From Stictocephala bisonia (lineage: Eukaryota; Arthropoda; Insecta; Hemiptera; Membracidae), in assembly GCA_035578905.1 (NCBI GenBank), contig JAQJVL010000688.1:62001-126000 (forward strand): 64,000 nt of DNA, in the 5' to 3' direction. Positions 36,574-49,700 of the stretch are shown in pieces. The translations under genes and the position numbers were made by a program. The notes under the pieces were generated by a model, which did not search any database, was not told the DNA's origin, and worked only from the letters and a program-made list of their open reading frames with translations. Positions within the stretch are counted from its first letter, which is position 1. Each line of letters starts with the position of its first letter.

Positions 36574-36905
36574 AGAACGGGCTGAGCGATACCGTCCTTG
36601 CATGCACTGCAATACCGTCTGCCCGGTCACTGGTGGTGGTTCGAAAGTCACTCTTAAGGTGGTTCGGCCGGCATTAGGGACAACTGAATTCCGCTACGCG
36701 CGTTAGCTGTACGTCTGACCGCGAGGTACTCACATACAAACACTCGACCCATCCCCCTTCCCCTTCCCTTCTCCCTACCCTGGGATGGGTGGAGTATAAT
36801 TGCAGGAAGTCGTTGAAGCGCGATCCTGTGGGTGCGGTTGCTGTGTCTCACTGTATGTGTGCGTAGCGATTGGATTTTAATATAACATGCGGGTAAAATT
36901 ACAAC
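36574..36905 (+). mobile_element. GC-rich SINE-like insert in U1
   Basis: A clearly GC-richer block. GGGCTGAGCGATACCG (near 36579) resembles a polymerase III A box and GGTTCGAAAGTC (about 36638) a B box some 60 bp further, as in tRNA-derived SINE heads. The body has CGACCCATCCCCCTTCCCC and GGGATGGGTGGAGTATAATT and ends near ATAACATGCGGG. A second copy exists only as part of U2. Strand and limits are inferred from the A/B box order; no target-site duplication confirmed. Confidence 0.5.
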
Positions 36906-38164
36906 CACAAGTTGAGTGTATAAAGTTAGTCACTTTTGTAAATTGTGTGATATTAAAAGCATAAAATGCCAAACACGACACTGTATTTCTTGTCGTAATA
37001 AAATTAAAACAAACATATAACATTGATCATTCAAAATCAAATTTGCAAATTTGTAGTAAAATTACGTAATTTAAGATAACTAATGAGTAAGGCCAATCCT
37101 GTGAGGGCCTGTTTATAAAATTTGGGAAAAATCGGGAAAATAGTTGTTTTCTGTATGCGAATTCTGTATGTACCTAGAAAGCCCAAATTAGCATCTTTGA
37201 GGTGATGGATTTATAATTATAAACATATTTGTAGTGAAAGAACTACTTCAGAGGAGTTTAATAGCTGATATAAAGTAATTGCAGTCGAAAAAAAATAAAT
37301 AAAAAAAAAATTTTGATCAAACAGCCTTAAGGCGTTGGTCCCTAGGTTATGTCTTAGAGATAGCTCCTTAGCCCTAACTTCGCCTGGTAAAATTAGATGA
37401 CCTTTAACATTAAAATTTTTGATATTTCCTTGTGCAGTGAAATATCACAAAGTATTTTATATTAAATGCATTAATACACAGAGTATTAATATACAGTCAA
37501 ACTGAATTACTATATTTATATATATGTCATCAGCACAAAGAATTTTCAAACAAATCAAATTTAAAGTAGGTTGAATCAACTTTGTAAATATGTGCTATTG
37601 CAGAATATTCTTTAACTGTACTTCAATGTTTACTTTTGAATTAAACTTAATTCAATGCAGTGTTAAAGTCTTGAATACTAGTCAAGACCCTTCCCTTCAA
37701 GTTATGTACCTAAACCACTGCTTCCGTGGAATAAACGGTGACACCATTTTTCGTACATCCATCTTAAAATAGATTAGGATAGCAATATTCTCTTCATAAT
37801 ACTTGATCATTTTGCTCATTCATTCAAATCACCACAGTAAATTTTTGATTGAAAATAAAAATTTAAATATATTTAACTTGAGGTTATTACTCTTCCTTTA
37901 AGTAATAATTTAATTAAAGTTTCCAAATTAATATAAAGGTATTTATTGATTTTTACGGCAACCAATTAACCAAATAAATATTTGGCAAATACGGGCAAAA
38001 TTACATTTTATACAAATCATACCTAAGTATACGACCTTAATAGGAGAGGAAAACTTTTATTTTGAAAAATTATCGACCAGGCTTAAATATTCACAAATCT
38101 GTGTTGAAATACTATAGAGTATTAGTGATGAGTTAAATACATCAAAGTGACAGTCTAAAGTTTG

Positions 38165-38275
38165 ATAATAACCAAGTTACGGCAGCCAATGTCTTGGTAG
38201 TGTCTGTCATACATCACAAGTTTGTACTTTACAAGACTAGTTCCGTGTAGGAATAAATTAACGTGATGTTAATAA
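38165..38275. repeat. Decayed lone monomer of the 90-bp satellite (U1)
   Basis: AATAACCAAGTTACGGCAGC...CAATGTCTTGGTAGT, then ACATCACAAG and GTGTAGGAATAAATTAAC, aligns with the 90-bp monomer but with an insert (GTCTGTCAT) and many changes. It lies about 150 bp outside the array and is kept in U2 (46453-46562), so it predates the duplication. Confidence 0.8.
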
Positions 38276-38427
38276 GCACACTTAGTTAGTCATAGCAGTA
38301 ACATTTTACTATCCAGATAGATTTAAATTGTCCTCCTATTATTAAATGATACACATTTACACAATAGAGTAGAAGAACTAAAGGGGTTGCGGAAGTGCTC
38401 TGTTACTTATATGACAGTCTACAGTTT

Positions 38428-41400
38428 GATAATAACCAAGTTACGACAGTCAATGTCTTGGTGGTACATCACAATAAGACTCGGTACATGTAGGAATATA
38501 TCAACATTAGTTGAGTAGGTAATAACCAAGTTACGACTGTCAATGTCTTGGTGGTACATCACAACAAAACTCGGTACATGTAGGAATATATCAACATTAG
38601 TTGAGTAAGTAATAACCAAGTTACGACAGTCAATGTCTTGGTGGTACATCACAACAAAACTCGGTACATGTAGGAATATATCAACATTAGTTGAGTAGGT
38701 AATAACCAAGTTACGACAGTCAATGTCTTGGTGGTACATCACAACAAGACTCGGTACATGTAGGAATATATCAACATTAGTTGAGTAGGTAATAACCAAG
38801 TTACGACAGTCAATGTCTTGGTGGTACATCACCACAAGACTCGGTACATGCAGGAATATATCAACATTAGTTGAGTAGGTAATAACCAAGTTACGACAGT
38901 CAATGTCTTGGTGGTACATCACCACAAGACTCGGTACATGCAGGAATATATCAACATTAGTTGAGTAGGTAATAACCAAGTTACGACAGTCAATGTCTAG
39001 GTGGTACATCACAACAAGACTCGGTACATGTAGGAATATATCAACATTAGTTGAGTAGGTAATAACCAAGTTACGACAGTCAATGTCTTGGTAGTACATT
39101 ACAACAAGAATAGGTACATGTAGGAATATATCAACATAAGTTGAGTAGGTAATAACCAAGTTACGACAGTCAGTGTATTGGTGGTACATCACAACAAGAC
39201 TCGGTACATGTAGGATTATATCAACATTAGTTGAGTAGGTAATAACCAAGTTACGACAGTCAATGTCTTGGTGGTACATCACAACAAGACTCGGTACATG
39301 TAGGAATATATCAACATTAGTTGAGTAGGTAATAACCAAGTTACGACAGTCAATGTCTTGGTGGTACATCACAACAAGACTCGGTACATGTAGGAATATA
39401 TCAACATTAGTTGAGTAGGTAATAACCAAGTTACGACTGTCAATGTCTTGGTGGTACATCACAACAAGACTCGGTACATGTAGGAATATATCAACGTTAG
39501 TTGAGTAGGTAATAACCAAGTTACGACAGTCAATGTCTTGGTGGTACATCACAACAAGACTCGGTACATGTAGGAATATATCAACATTAGTTGAGTAGGT
39601 AATAACCAAGTTACGACAGTCAATGTCTTGGTGGTACATCACAACAAGACTCGGTACATGTAGGAATATATCAACATTAGTTGAGTAGGTAATAACCAAG
39701 TTACGACTGTCAATGTCTTGTTAGTACATCACAACAAGACTCGGTACATGTAGGAATATATCAACGTTAGTTGAGTAGGTAATAACCAAGTTACGACAGT
39801 CAATGTTTTGGTGGTACATCACAACAAGACTCGGTACATGTAGGAATATATCAACATTAATTGAGTAAGTAATAACCAAGTTACGACAGTCAATGTCTTG
39901 GTGGTACATCACAACAAGACTCGGTACATGTAGGAATATATCAACATTAGTTGAGTAGGTAATAACCAAGTTACGACAGTCAATGTCTTGGTGGTACATC
40001 ACAACAAGACTCGGTACATGTAGGAATATATCAACATTAATTGAGTAAGTAATAACCAAGTTACGACAGTCAATGTCTTGGTGGTACATCACAACAAGAC
40101 TCGGTACATGTAGGAATATATCAACATTAATTGAGTAAGTAATAACCAAGTTACGACAGTCAATGTCTTGGTGGTACATCACAACAAGACTCGGTACATG
40201 TAGGAATATATCAACATTAGTTGAGTAGGTAATAACCAAGTTACGACAGTCAATGTCTTGTTAGTACATCACAACAAGACTCGGTACATGTAGGAATATA
40301 TCAACATTAGTTGAGTAGGTAATAACCAAGTTACGACAGTCAATGTCTTGTTGGTACATCACAACAAGACTCGGTACATGTAGGAATATATCAATATTAG
40401 TTGAGTAGGTAATAACCAAGTTACGACAGTCAATGTCTTGGTGGTACACCACAACAAGACTCGGTACATGTAGGAATATATCAACATTAGTTGAGTAAGT
40501 AATAACCAAGTTACGACAGTCAATGTCTTGGTAGTACATCACAACAAGACTCGGTACATGTAGGAATATATCAACATTAGTTGAGTAGGTAATAACCAAG
40601 TTACGACAGTCAATGTTTTGGTGGTACATCACAACAAGACTCGGTACATGTAGGAATATATCAACATTAGTTGAGTAAGTAATAACCAAGTTACGACAGT
40701 CAATGTCTTGGTGGTACATCACAACAAGACTCGGTACATGTAGGAATATATCAACATTAATTGAGTAAGTAATAACCAAGTTACGACAGTCAATGTCTTG
40801 GTAGTACATCACAACAAGTCTCGGTACATGTAGGAATATATCAACATTAGTTGAGTGGGTAATATACAAGTTACGACAGTCAATGTCTTGGTGGTACATC
40901 ACAACAAGACTCGGTACATGTAGGAATATATCAACATTAGTTGAGTAGGTAATAACCAAGTTACGACAGTCAATGTCTTGGTGGTACACCACAACAAGAC
41001 TCGGTACATGTAGGAATATATCAACATTAGTTGAGTAGGTAATATACAAGTTACGACAGTCAATGTCTTGGTGGTACATCACAACAAGACTCGGTACATT
41101 TAGGAATATATCAACATTAGTTGAGTAGGTAATAACCAAGTTACGACAGTCAATGTCTTGGTGGTACATCACCACAAGACTCGGTACATGTAGGAATATA
41201 TCAACATTAGTTGAGTAGGTAATAACCAAGTTACGACAGTCAGTGTCTTGGTGGTACATCACCACAAGACTCGGTACATGTAGGAATATATCAACATTAG
41301 TTGAGTAGGTAATAACCAAGTTACGACAGTCAATGTCTTGGTGGTACATCACCACAAGACTCGGTACATGTAGGAATATATCAACATTAGTTGAGTAGGT

Positions 41401-42199
41401 AATAACCAAGTTACGACAGTCAGTGTCTTGGTGGTACATCACAACAAGACTCGGTACATGTAGGATTATATCAACATTAGTTGAGTAGGTAATAACCAAG
41501 TTACGATAGTCAATGTCTTGGTGGTACATCACAACAAGACTCGGTACATGTAGGAATATATCAACATTAGTTGAGTAGGTAATAACAAAGTTACGACAGT
41601 CAATGTCTTGGTGGTACATCACAACAAGACTAGGTACATGTAGGAATATATCAACATAAGTTGAGTAGGTAATAACCAAGTTATGACAGTCAATGTCTTG
41701 GTGGTACATCACAACAAGACTCGGTACATGTAGGAATATATCAACATTAGTTGAGTAGGTAATAACCAAGTTATGACAGTCAATGTCTTGGTGGTACATC
41801 ACAACAAGACTCGGTACATGTAGGATTATATCAACATTAGTTGAGTAGGTAATAACCAAGTTATGACAGTCAATGTCTTGGTGGTACATCACAACAAGAC
41901 TCGGTACATGTAGGATTATATCAACATTAGTTGAGTAGGTAATAACCAAGTTACGACAGATAATGTCTTGGTTGTACATCACAACAAGACTAGGTACATG
42001 TAGGATTATATCAACATTAGTTGAGTAGGTAATAACCAAGTTACGACAGTTAATGTCTTGGTGGTACATCACAACAAGACTAGGTACATGTAGGATTATA
42101 TCAACATTAGTTGAGTAGGTAATAACCAAGTTACGACAGATAATGTCTTGGTGGTACATCACAACAAGACTAGGTACATGTAGGATTATATCAACATTA
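38428..42199. repeat. 90-bp satellite, array 1 (about 42 copies)
   Basis: AATAACCAAGTTACGACAGT recurs every 90 bp (for example 38521 and 38611) with hardly any length change. Each unit contains GGTGGTACATCACAACAAG and the palindrome TACATGTA. On the minus strand 90 bp equals 30 codons without a stop, giving frames of 426 codons (38419-39699), 172 codons (39721-40239) and the satellite part of the frame 40261-42864. A second minus frame is also open for long stretches, and the substitutions I checked include amino-acid changes, so I see no sign of protein selection. The right end (ATATCAACATTA, 42199) joins a gypsy fragment directly. Confidence 0.99.
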
Positions 42200-42864
42200 T
42201 CCGTACCAAAGACAACAGCCAGACACTCTAACTCATAGATGGAAGAAGCTTTCCTTTCCTGGTGAGACAACGTCCTCGAAGCAAAAGCGATGGGCTGCCT
42301 GACCCCATCAAACTCCTGAGAAAGAACAGCAGCAATGGTGGAGGAGGAGGCATCAGTCTGAAGAACAAATTCTCTGCTGAAATCAGGCATACGCAGGACA
42401 GGAGGTTGCATGATAGCCTCCTTGAGAGCGTCAAAGGCAGTCTGCTGAGCTTGGCCCCACACAAAAGGTACACCTTTCTTTCGCAGCTCGTTCAACGGGG
42501 CAGCAAGCTCGGCCACGTTAGGGATGAAGCGACGGTAAAAATTCACCATCCCCACAAAACGGGCAATCCCCTTGGCATCTCTGGGAGGAGGAAAATCCCG
42601 AATGCCCTGGGTCCTCGCAGGATCTATGCAGACGCCTCGAGAAGAGATAAGATGACCCAGAAAAGAAATCTCAGGACGAGCAAAAGTGACTTTCTCTGGA
42701 TTGACGGTAAGGCCAGCTGATTTGAGGCGACTAAGAACTTCCTCCAGATGTTGCATGTGTTCCCCGAAAGTCTCACTGTAGACAAGAAGATCGTCCAGGT
42801 AATTGAAAACAAACTTGAACTTCACATCATGGCGTTGAACTTCACAACCACGCTCTGCTACCAA
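42200..42864 (-). pseudogene. Ty3/gypsy pol fragment: RT palm/thumb and RNase H
   Basis: About 222 codons without a stop on the minus strand. In order: NYLDDLLVYS (residues about 21-30, the YxDD catalytic box of the reverse transcriptase), FLGHLIS (about 68-74), FVGMVNFYRRFIPN (about 103-116), a thumb/connection region, then the RNase H start LQTDASSSTIAAVLSQ (first catalytic Asp) and YELECLAVVFGT near residue 209-220. Missing are the first half of RT, the rest of RNase H, integrase, gag and both LTRs. The frame then runs without a break into the satellite, giving an 867-codon chimaeric frame (40261-42864). It is GC-richer than its surroundings and has no inactivating change inside, so it is young. 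The first dozen codons, before DVKFKF, may not be pol. Encodes no complete enzyme. Confidence 0.95.
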
Positions 42865-44179
42865 TTGAGACCCATCCCCCCCCCAACATCAAGCCCCCTA
42901 AACAATCAGTCATGTGATTGCGGGTAGTCTAACAAAACAATGGATCACAATTACAGAGTGGTACTGCGTTCTTTTACGGATGAATGACCAGCGCAAACAG
43001 AAGTGATCGCAGGTCTTAATGGCCAAAATAGATTGGATTAGCTTAATTGACAGGAGATCACTTATTTTATATAATGTATCTGCATGACTTTTGGACCTAA
43101 TCCAAATATATATCAAGTTAGGAAATAATAATATTATGCAATGACAATAAATAACATACGATATACTATAGTATTACTTGAGAATAGATTAAGACCAATG
43201 AATAAGTCAAAGTGTAAAGATTGAATTTGCAGTGGTATACAAACTAAAAAAGGGTCCAAGATTTTCAATAACAACTGTATGCTTGCAGTATATATGCCTA
43301 AGTTACCCCAAAATTAGCTAAGTTTGCTCAAATCTAGCATAAGTATTCACTTAAAGAATTTATAACCTGTCATAAGTGAAAAAAAGTACTTTATTAAATT
43401 TGGTAATCCCAAATGGCGCAATTTGCCACAACCCTGGTTCCACCAGGCCATGGTATAAGACCAAAATACTATTTGGGCACTCCGAGGGTGGTTATTAAAA
43501 CACACCAGTCCCTCCAGTTAATTGAGATTCGTCTCTCAAATTCAGAAAGGGTGGCAATCAGTTTGAATATAAGATGAATATTTGGTTACTATTGGCTATT
43601 GAAATCACCCTAACATTAATAGCGATCCTACACCTATGAAATATGAATACATCCAGCTAGGAAAGTGAAGAAAACACAATTTCTTTCATCCAACCAGCTG
43701 GCTTAACCAAATTTTCCAAATGAAGATATGATTAAATTTTAATCAAAGTTAGAAAGATTCAGTTACTGTGTGGTTTAACTGTGAAATAGGTAATTAATTT
43801 TACACTCTACTTGATTCGTCATTATCTTGTCAATGAGATATTTATGTTGCATTAATGATTATAAAGTGCATTCAGTGGATAAATAAATTGAAGTAATATT
43901 TCCTGTTTGTTGGGTGTGTTTTTTTTACTGAAGATATTTATAAAATCTCGTCTTATTTAATCTTAGTTTCTCAGCCACACTAATTAAAACTATATTTATT
44001 TCTTCTTCTTATATATATACTAGAGTTCTTTTTATCGATTTTTACTATCATTTAGTTTTTATTTGCACATATCTTTCATCATTTAACCATGACAATTTAT
44101 TAATTGTCTTCATCTGCTGATCGAAGACTAAACTTAATAAATAATATTCTGAGAAGAAAAGCAGTTAATTAATCTTCTT

Positions 44180-44790
44180 TTATTTTTATTATATTTATTT
44201 ATATATTGTGGTCATAAATACACAATTGTACATAAACACTTGTCAACACATAATCTACAATAGGTAATCTCAAAATAATACATAAAATAATATAAATAAT
44301 ATATAAAATACACATGTCTTGCTAATTTGTAATAAAACTATAAATATTTGCAGCAGTTTACCAACACAATTGAAGAAATAATTAACACTATAAGGAACTA
44401 AATCTACTAATACTAGCTCATCTTTTATTACTCTTTTAATTTAAGAGCTTTTGTTCCAGTTTGAATTTGGGAGGAGATTGTACACTTTTATGCCATTGTG
44501 TAAAAGGTGTCTTTCGGAGAAGGAGGTTCTATGATTGTAGGTCGGTTACGAAGATTGTATGCATGTGGAGGTTGAGAAACTATGGAATAGAGATGTGAAT
44601 TTTTAAAAACAAACAACAACGTTTCTAAAGATATATATGGACGGTAAAGTTAAAATCTTTTGTTGCTTAAAAAGTGGACGGCATGATACATTGTTTAGTT
44701 TAATAAATGTTCGTATGGCTTGTTTTTGAAGTTGAAAATTTCGTTTGTTCTGACTGAAATTATAACTTTTATAACCATTATATAAAAGTT
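44180..44790 (-). pseudogene. LINE 3' end in U2
   Basis: Copy of 35905-36505: same C-terminal LINE signature on the minus strand, same AAATA-type tail, with extra small gaps. The long minus frame seen in U1 is broken here. Confidence 0.75.
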
Positions 44791-44849
44791 ATAAAATAAA
44801 TGCAGATCTTAAAAAAAATAGTGTCAGTTAAGTTGATAGTACATAGTAG

Positions 44850-45183
44850 AACGGGCTGAGCGATACCGTCCTTGCATGCACTGCAATACCGTCTGCCCGG
44901 TCACTGGTGGTGGTTCGAAAGTCACTCTTAAGGTGGTTCGGCCGGCATTAGGGACAACTGAATTCCGCTTACGCGCGTTAGCTGTACGTCTGACCGCGAG
45001 GGTACTCACATACAAACACTCGACCCATCCCCCTTCCCCCTTCCCTTCTCCCTACCCTGGGATGGGTGGAGTATAATTGCAGGAAGTCGTTTGAAGCGCG
45101 ATCCTGTGGGTGCGGTTGCTGTGTCTCACTGTATGTGTGCGTAGCGATTGGATTTTAATATAACATGCGGTAAAATTACAACC
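44850..45183 (+). mobile_element. GC-rich SINE-like insert in U2
   Basis: Copy of 36574-36905 with few single-base gaps; the A-box-like and B-box-like words are kept. It arrived with the duplication rather than by its own insertion. Confidence 0.5.
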
Positions 45184-46452
45184 ACAAGTTGAGTGTATAA
45201 AGTTAGTCACTTTTGTAAATTGTGTGATATTAAAAGCATAAAATGCCAAACACGACACTGTATTTCTTGTCGTAATAAAATTAAAACAACATATAACATT
45301 GATCATTCAAAAATCAAATTTGCAAATTTGTAGTAAAATTACGTAATTTAAGATAACTAATGAGTTAAGGCCAATCCTGTGAGGGCCTGTTTATAAAATT
45401 TGGGAAAAATCGGGAAATAGTTGTTTTCCTGTATGCGAATTCTGTATGTACCTAGAAAGCCCAAATTAGCATCTTTGAGGTGATGGATTTATAATTATAA
45501 ACATATTTGTAGTGAAAGAACTACTTCAGAGGAGTTTAATAGCTGATATAAGTAATTGCAGTCGAAAAAAAATAAATAAAAAAAAATTTTGATCAAACAG
45601 CCTCTAAGCGTTGGTCCCTAGGTTATGTCTTAGAGATAGCTCCTTAGCCCTAACTTCGCCTGGTAAAATTAGATGACCTTTAACATTAAAATTTTCGATA
45701 TTTCCTTGTGCAGTGAAATATCACAAAGTATTTTATATTAAATGCATTAATACACAGAGTATTAATATACAGTCAAACTGAATTACTATATTTATATATA
45801 TGTCATCAGCACAAAGAATTTTCAAACAAATCAAATTTAAAGTAGGTTGAATCAACTTTGTAAATATGTGCTTTTGCAGAATATTCTTTAACTGTACTTC
45901 AATGTTTACGTTTGAATTGAACTTAATTCAATGCAGTGTTAAATTCTTGAATACTAGTCAAGACCCTTTCCCTTCAAGTTATGTACCTAAATCACTGCCT
46001 CCGTGGATTAAATGGTGACAACATTTGCGTACGTCCATCTTAAAATAGATTAGGATAGCAATATTCTATTCATAAAACTTGATCATTTTGCTCATTCATT
46101 CGAATTATTACAGTAAATTTTTGATTGAAAATAAAAACTTAAACAAATTTAACTCGTGGTTGTTACTCTTCCTTTAAGTAATAATTTATTAAAAGTTTCC
46201 AATTTAATATAAAGGTATTTATTGATTTTTGTCCTAGTAACCAGAGTACGGCAACCAAATAAATATTTGGCAAATACGGGCAAAATTACAATTTATACAA
46301 ATTATACCTAAGTATACGACCTTAATAGGAGAGGAAAACTAATGTTTTGAAAAACTAAATTATGGACCGAGCCTACATATATACAAATCTGTGTTGAAAT
46401 ACTATATGGTATTAGTGATGGGTTAAATGCATCAAAGTGACAGTTTAAAGTT

Positions 46453-46562
46453 TGTTAATAACCAAGTTACGGCAGCCAATGTCTTGGCAGTGTCTGTCAT
46501 ACATCACAAGTTTGTGTCTTACAATAATAGTTCTGTGTAGGAATAAATTAACATGATGTTAA
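46453..46562. repeat. Decayed lone monomer of the 90-bp satellite (U2)
   Basis: Counterpart of 38165-38275, with AATAACCAAGTTACGGCAGC and the same GTCTGTCAT insert. Confidence 0.8.
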
Positions 46563-46719
46563 TAAACACACATAGTTAGTCATAGCAGTGACATTTTACT
46601 ATCCAGATAGATTTAAATTGTCCTCCTATTATTATATGATACATATTTACACAATAGAGTTGAAGAACTAAAGGGGTTGCGGAAGTGCTCTGTTACTTAT
46701 ATGACAGTCTACAGTTTGA

Positions 46720-49700
46720 TAATAACAAAGTTACGACAGTCAATGTCTTGGTGGTACATCACAACAAGACTCGGTACATGTAGGAATATATCAACATTAG
46801 TTGAGTAGGTAATAACTAAGTTACGACAGTCAATGTCTTGGTGGTACATCACAACAAGACTCGGTACATGTAGGAATATATCAACATTAGTTGAGTAAGT
46901 AATAACAAAGTTACGACAGTCAATGTCTTGGTGGTACATCACAACAAGACTCGGTACATGTAGGAATATATCAACATTAGTTGAGTAGGTAATAACCAAG
47001 TTACGACAGTCAATGACTTCGTGGTACATCACAACAAGACTCGGTACATGTAGGAACATATCAACATTAGTTGAGTAGGTAACAACCATGTTACGACAGT
47101 CAATGTCTTGGTGGTACATCACAACAAGACTCGGTACATGTTGGAATATATCAACATTAGTTGAGTAGGTAATAACCAAGTTACGACAGTCAATGTCTTG
47201 GTGGTACATCACAACAAGACTCGGTACAGTAGGATAATCAACATTATGTTGAGTATGGTAAACCAAGTTACGACAGTCATTGACTTCGTGGTACATCACA
47301 ACAGCACTCGGTACATGTAGGAATATATCAACATTAGTTGAGTAGGTAATAACTAAGTTACGACAGTCAATGTCTTGGTGGTACATCACAACAAGACTCG
47401 GTACATGTAGGAATATATCAACATTAGTTGAGTAGGTAATAACCAAGTTACGACAGTCAATGTCTTGGTGGTACATCACAACAAGACTCGGTACATGTAG
47501 GAATATATCAACATTAGTTGAGTAGGTAATAACCAAGTTACGACAGTCAATGTCTTGGTGGTACATCACAACAAGACTAGGTACATGTAGGAATATATCA
47601 ACATTAGTTGAGTAGGTAATAACCAAGTTACGACAGTCAATGTCTTGGTGGTACATCACAACTAGACTAGGTACATGTAGGAATATATCAACATTAGTTG
47701 AGTAGGTAATAACCAAGTTACGACAGTCAATGTCTTGGTGGTACATCACAACAAGGTCTAGGTACATGTAGGGAATATATCAACATTAGTTGAGTAGGTA
47801 AACAACCAAGTACGACAGTCAATGTCTTGGTGGTACATCACAACAAGACTCGGTACATGTAGGAATATATCAACATTAGTTGAGTAGATAACAACCAAGT
47901 TACGACAGTCAATGTCTTGGTGGGTACATCACAACAAACATTCGGTACATGTAGGAATATATCAACATTAGTTGAGTAGGTAACAACCAAGTTACGACAG
48001 TCAATGTCTTGGTGGTACATCACAACAAGACTCGGTACATGTAGGAATATATCAACATTAGTTGAGTAGGTAACAACCAAGTTACGACAGTCAATGTCTT
48101 GGTGGTACATCACAACAAACATTCGTACATGTAGGAATATATCAACATTAGTTGAGTAGGTAACAACCAAGTTACGACAGTCAATGTCTTGGTGGTACAT
48201 CACAACAAGACTCGGTACATGTAGGAATAGATCAACATTGGTTGAGTAGGTAATAACCAAGTTACGACAGTCAATGTCTTGGTGGTACATCACAACAAGA
48301 CTCGGTACATGTAGGAATATATCAACATTAGTTGAGTAGATAACAACCAAGTTACGACAGTCAATGTCTTGGTGGTACATCACAACAAGACTAGGTACAT
48401 GTAGGAATATATCAACATTAGTTGAGTAGGTAACAACCAAGTTACGACAGTCAATGTCTTGGTGGTACATCACAACAAGACTCGGTACATGTAGGAATAT
48501 ATCAACATTAGTTGAGTAGGTAACAACCAAGTTACGAAAGTCAATGTCTTGGTGGTACATCACAACAACATTCGGTACATGTAGGAATATATCAACATTA
48601 GTTGAGTAGGTAACAACCAAGTTACGACAGTCAATGTCTTGGTGGTACATCACAACAAGACTCGGTACATGTAGGAATATATCAACATTAGTTGAGTAGG
48701 TAACAACCAAGATACGACAGTCAATGTCTTGGTGGTACATCACAACAACATTCGGTACATGTAGGAATATATCAACATTAGTTGAGTAGGTAACAACCAA
48801 GTTACGACAGTCAATGTCTTGGTGGTACATCACAACAAGACTCGGTACATGTAGGAATAGATCAACATTGGTTGAGTAGGTAATAACCAAGTTACGACAG
48901 TCAATGTATTGTTGGTACATCATAACAAGACTCAGTACATGTAGAAATATATCAACATGAGTTGAGTAGGTAATAACCAAGTTACGACAGTCAATGTATT
49001 GGTGGTACATCATAACAAGACTCAGTACATGTAGGAATATATCAACATTAGTTGAGTAGGTAATAACCAAGTTACGACAGTCAATGTCTTGTTGGTACTT
49101 CACAACAAGACTCAGTACATGTAGGAATATATCAACATTAGTTGAGTAGGTAATAACCAAGTTACGACAGTCAATGTCTTGTTGGTACATCACAACAAGA
49201 CTCGGTTCATGTAGGAATATATCAACATTAGTTGAGTAGGTAATAACCAAGTTACGACAGTCAATGTCTTGTTGGTACAGCACAACAAGACTCGGTACAT
49301 GTAGGAATATATCAACATTAGTTGAGTAGGTAATAACCAAGTTACGACAGTCAATGTCTTGGTGGTACACCACAACAAGACTCGGTACATGTAGGAATAT
49401 ATCAACATTAGTTGAGTAGGTAATAACCAAGTTACGACAGTCAATGTCTTGGTGGTACATCACAACAAGACTCGGTACATGTAGGAATATATCAACATTA
49501 GTTGAGTAGGTAATAACCAAGTTACGACAGTCAATGTCTTGGTGGTACATCACAACAAGACTCGGTACATGTAGGAATATATCAACATTAGTTGAGTAGG
49601 TAATAACCAAGTTACGACAGTCAATGTCTTGGTGGTACATCACAACAAGACTCGGTACATGTAGGAATATATCAACATTAGTTGAGTAGGTAATAACCAA

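Larger units (their letters stand above)
34590..38430 (+). repeat. 3.84-kb duplicated unit, copy U1
   Basis: Matches 42870-46720 over its whole length, from a C-rich stretch (AAACAATCAGTCATGTGATT follows it) to the start of the 90-bp satellite. It contains a LINE 3' end, a GC-rich SINE-like insert and a lone decayed 90-bp monomer. The middle (about 35500-37700) is very similar to U2, while the outer parts differ more: single-base gaps in the left part and substitutions in the last 600 bp. Left of U1 lies a spacer (34441-34589) following the dead LINE; left of U2 lies a gypsy fragment. Confidence 0.95.
42870..46720 (+). repeat. 3.85-kb duplicated unit, copy U2
   Basis: Copy of 34590-38430, offset about 8.29 kb. 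The left 1.4 kb shows many one- to three-base gaps against U1 (for example ACAGAATAAGTGATGCAGG versus ACAGAAGTGATCGCAGG), a pattern seen in poorly polished long-read sequence. The middle is very close and the right 600 bp differs mainly by substitutions. Confidence 0.95.

Noticed and set aside
36654..36908. 84-codon minus frame over the GC-rich insert
   Set aside because: It lies within a SINE-like element; the peptide is basic and of low complexity and the frame breaks in the U2 copy.
38419..39699. 426-codon minus open frame
   Set aside because: Same satellite effect as in array 2.
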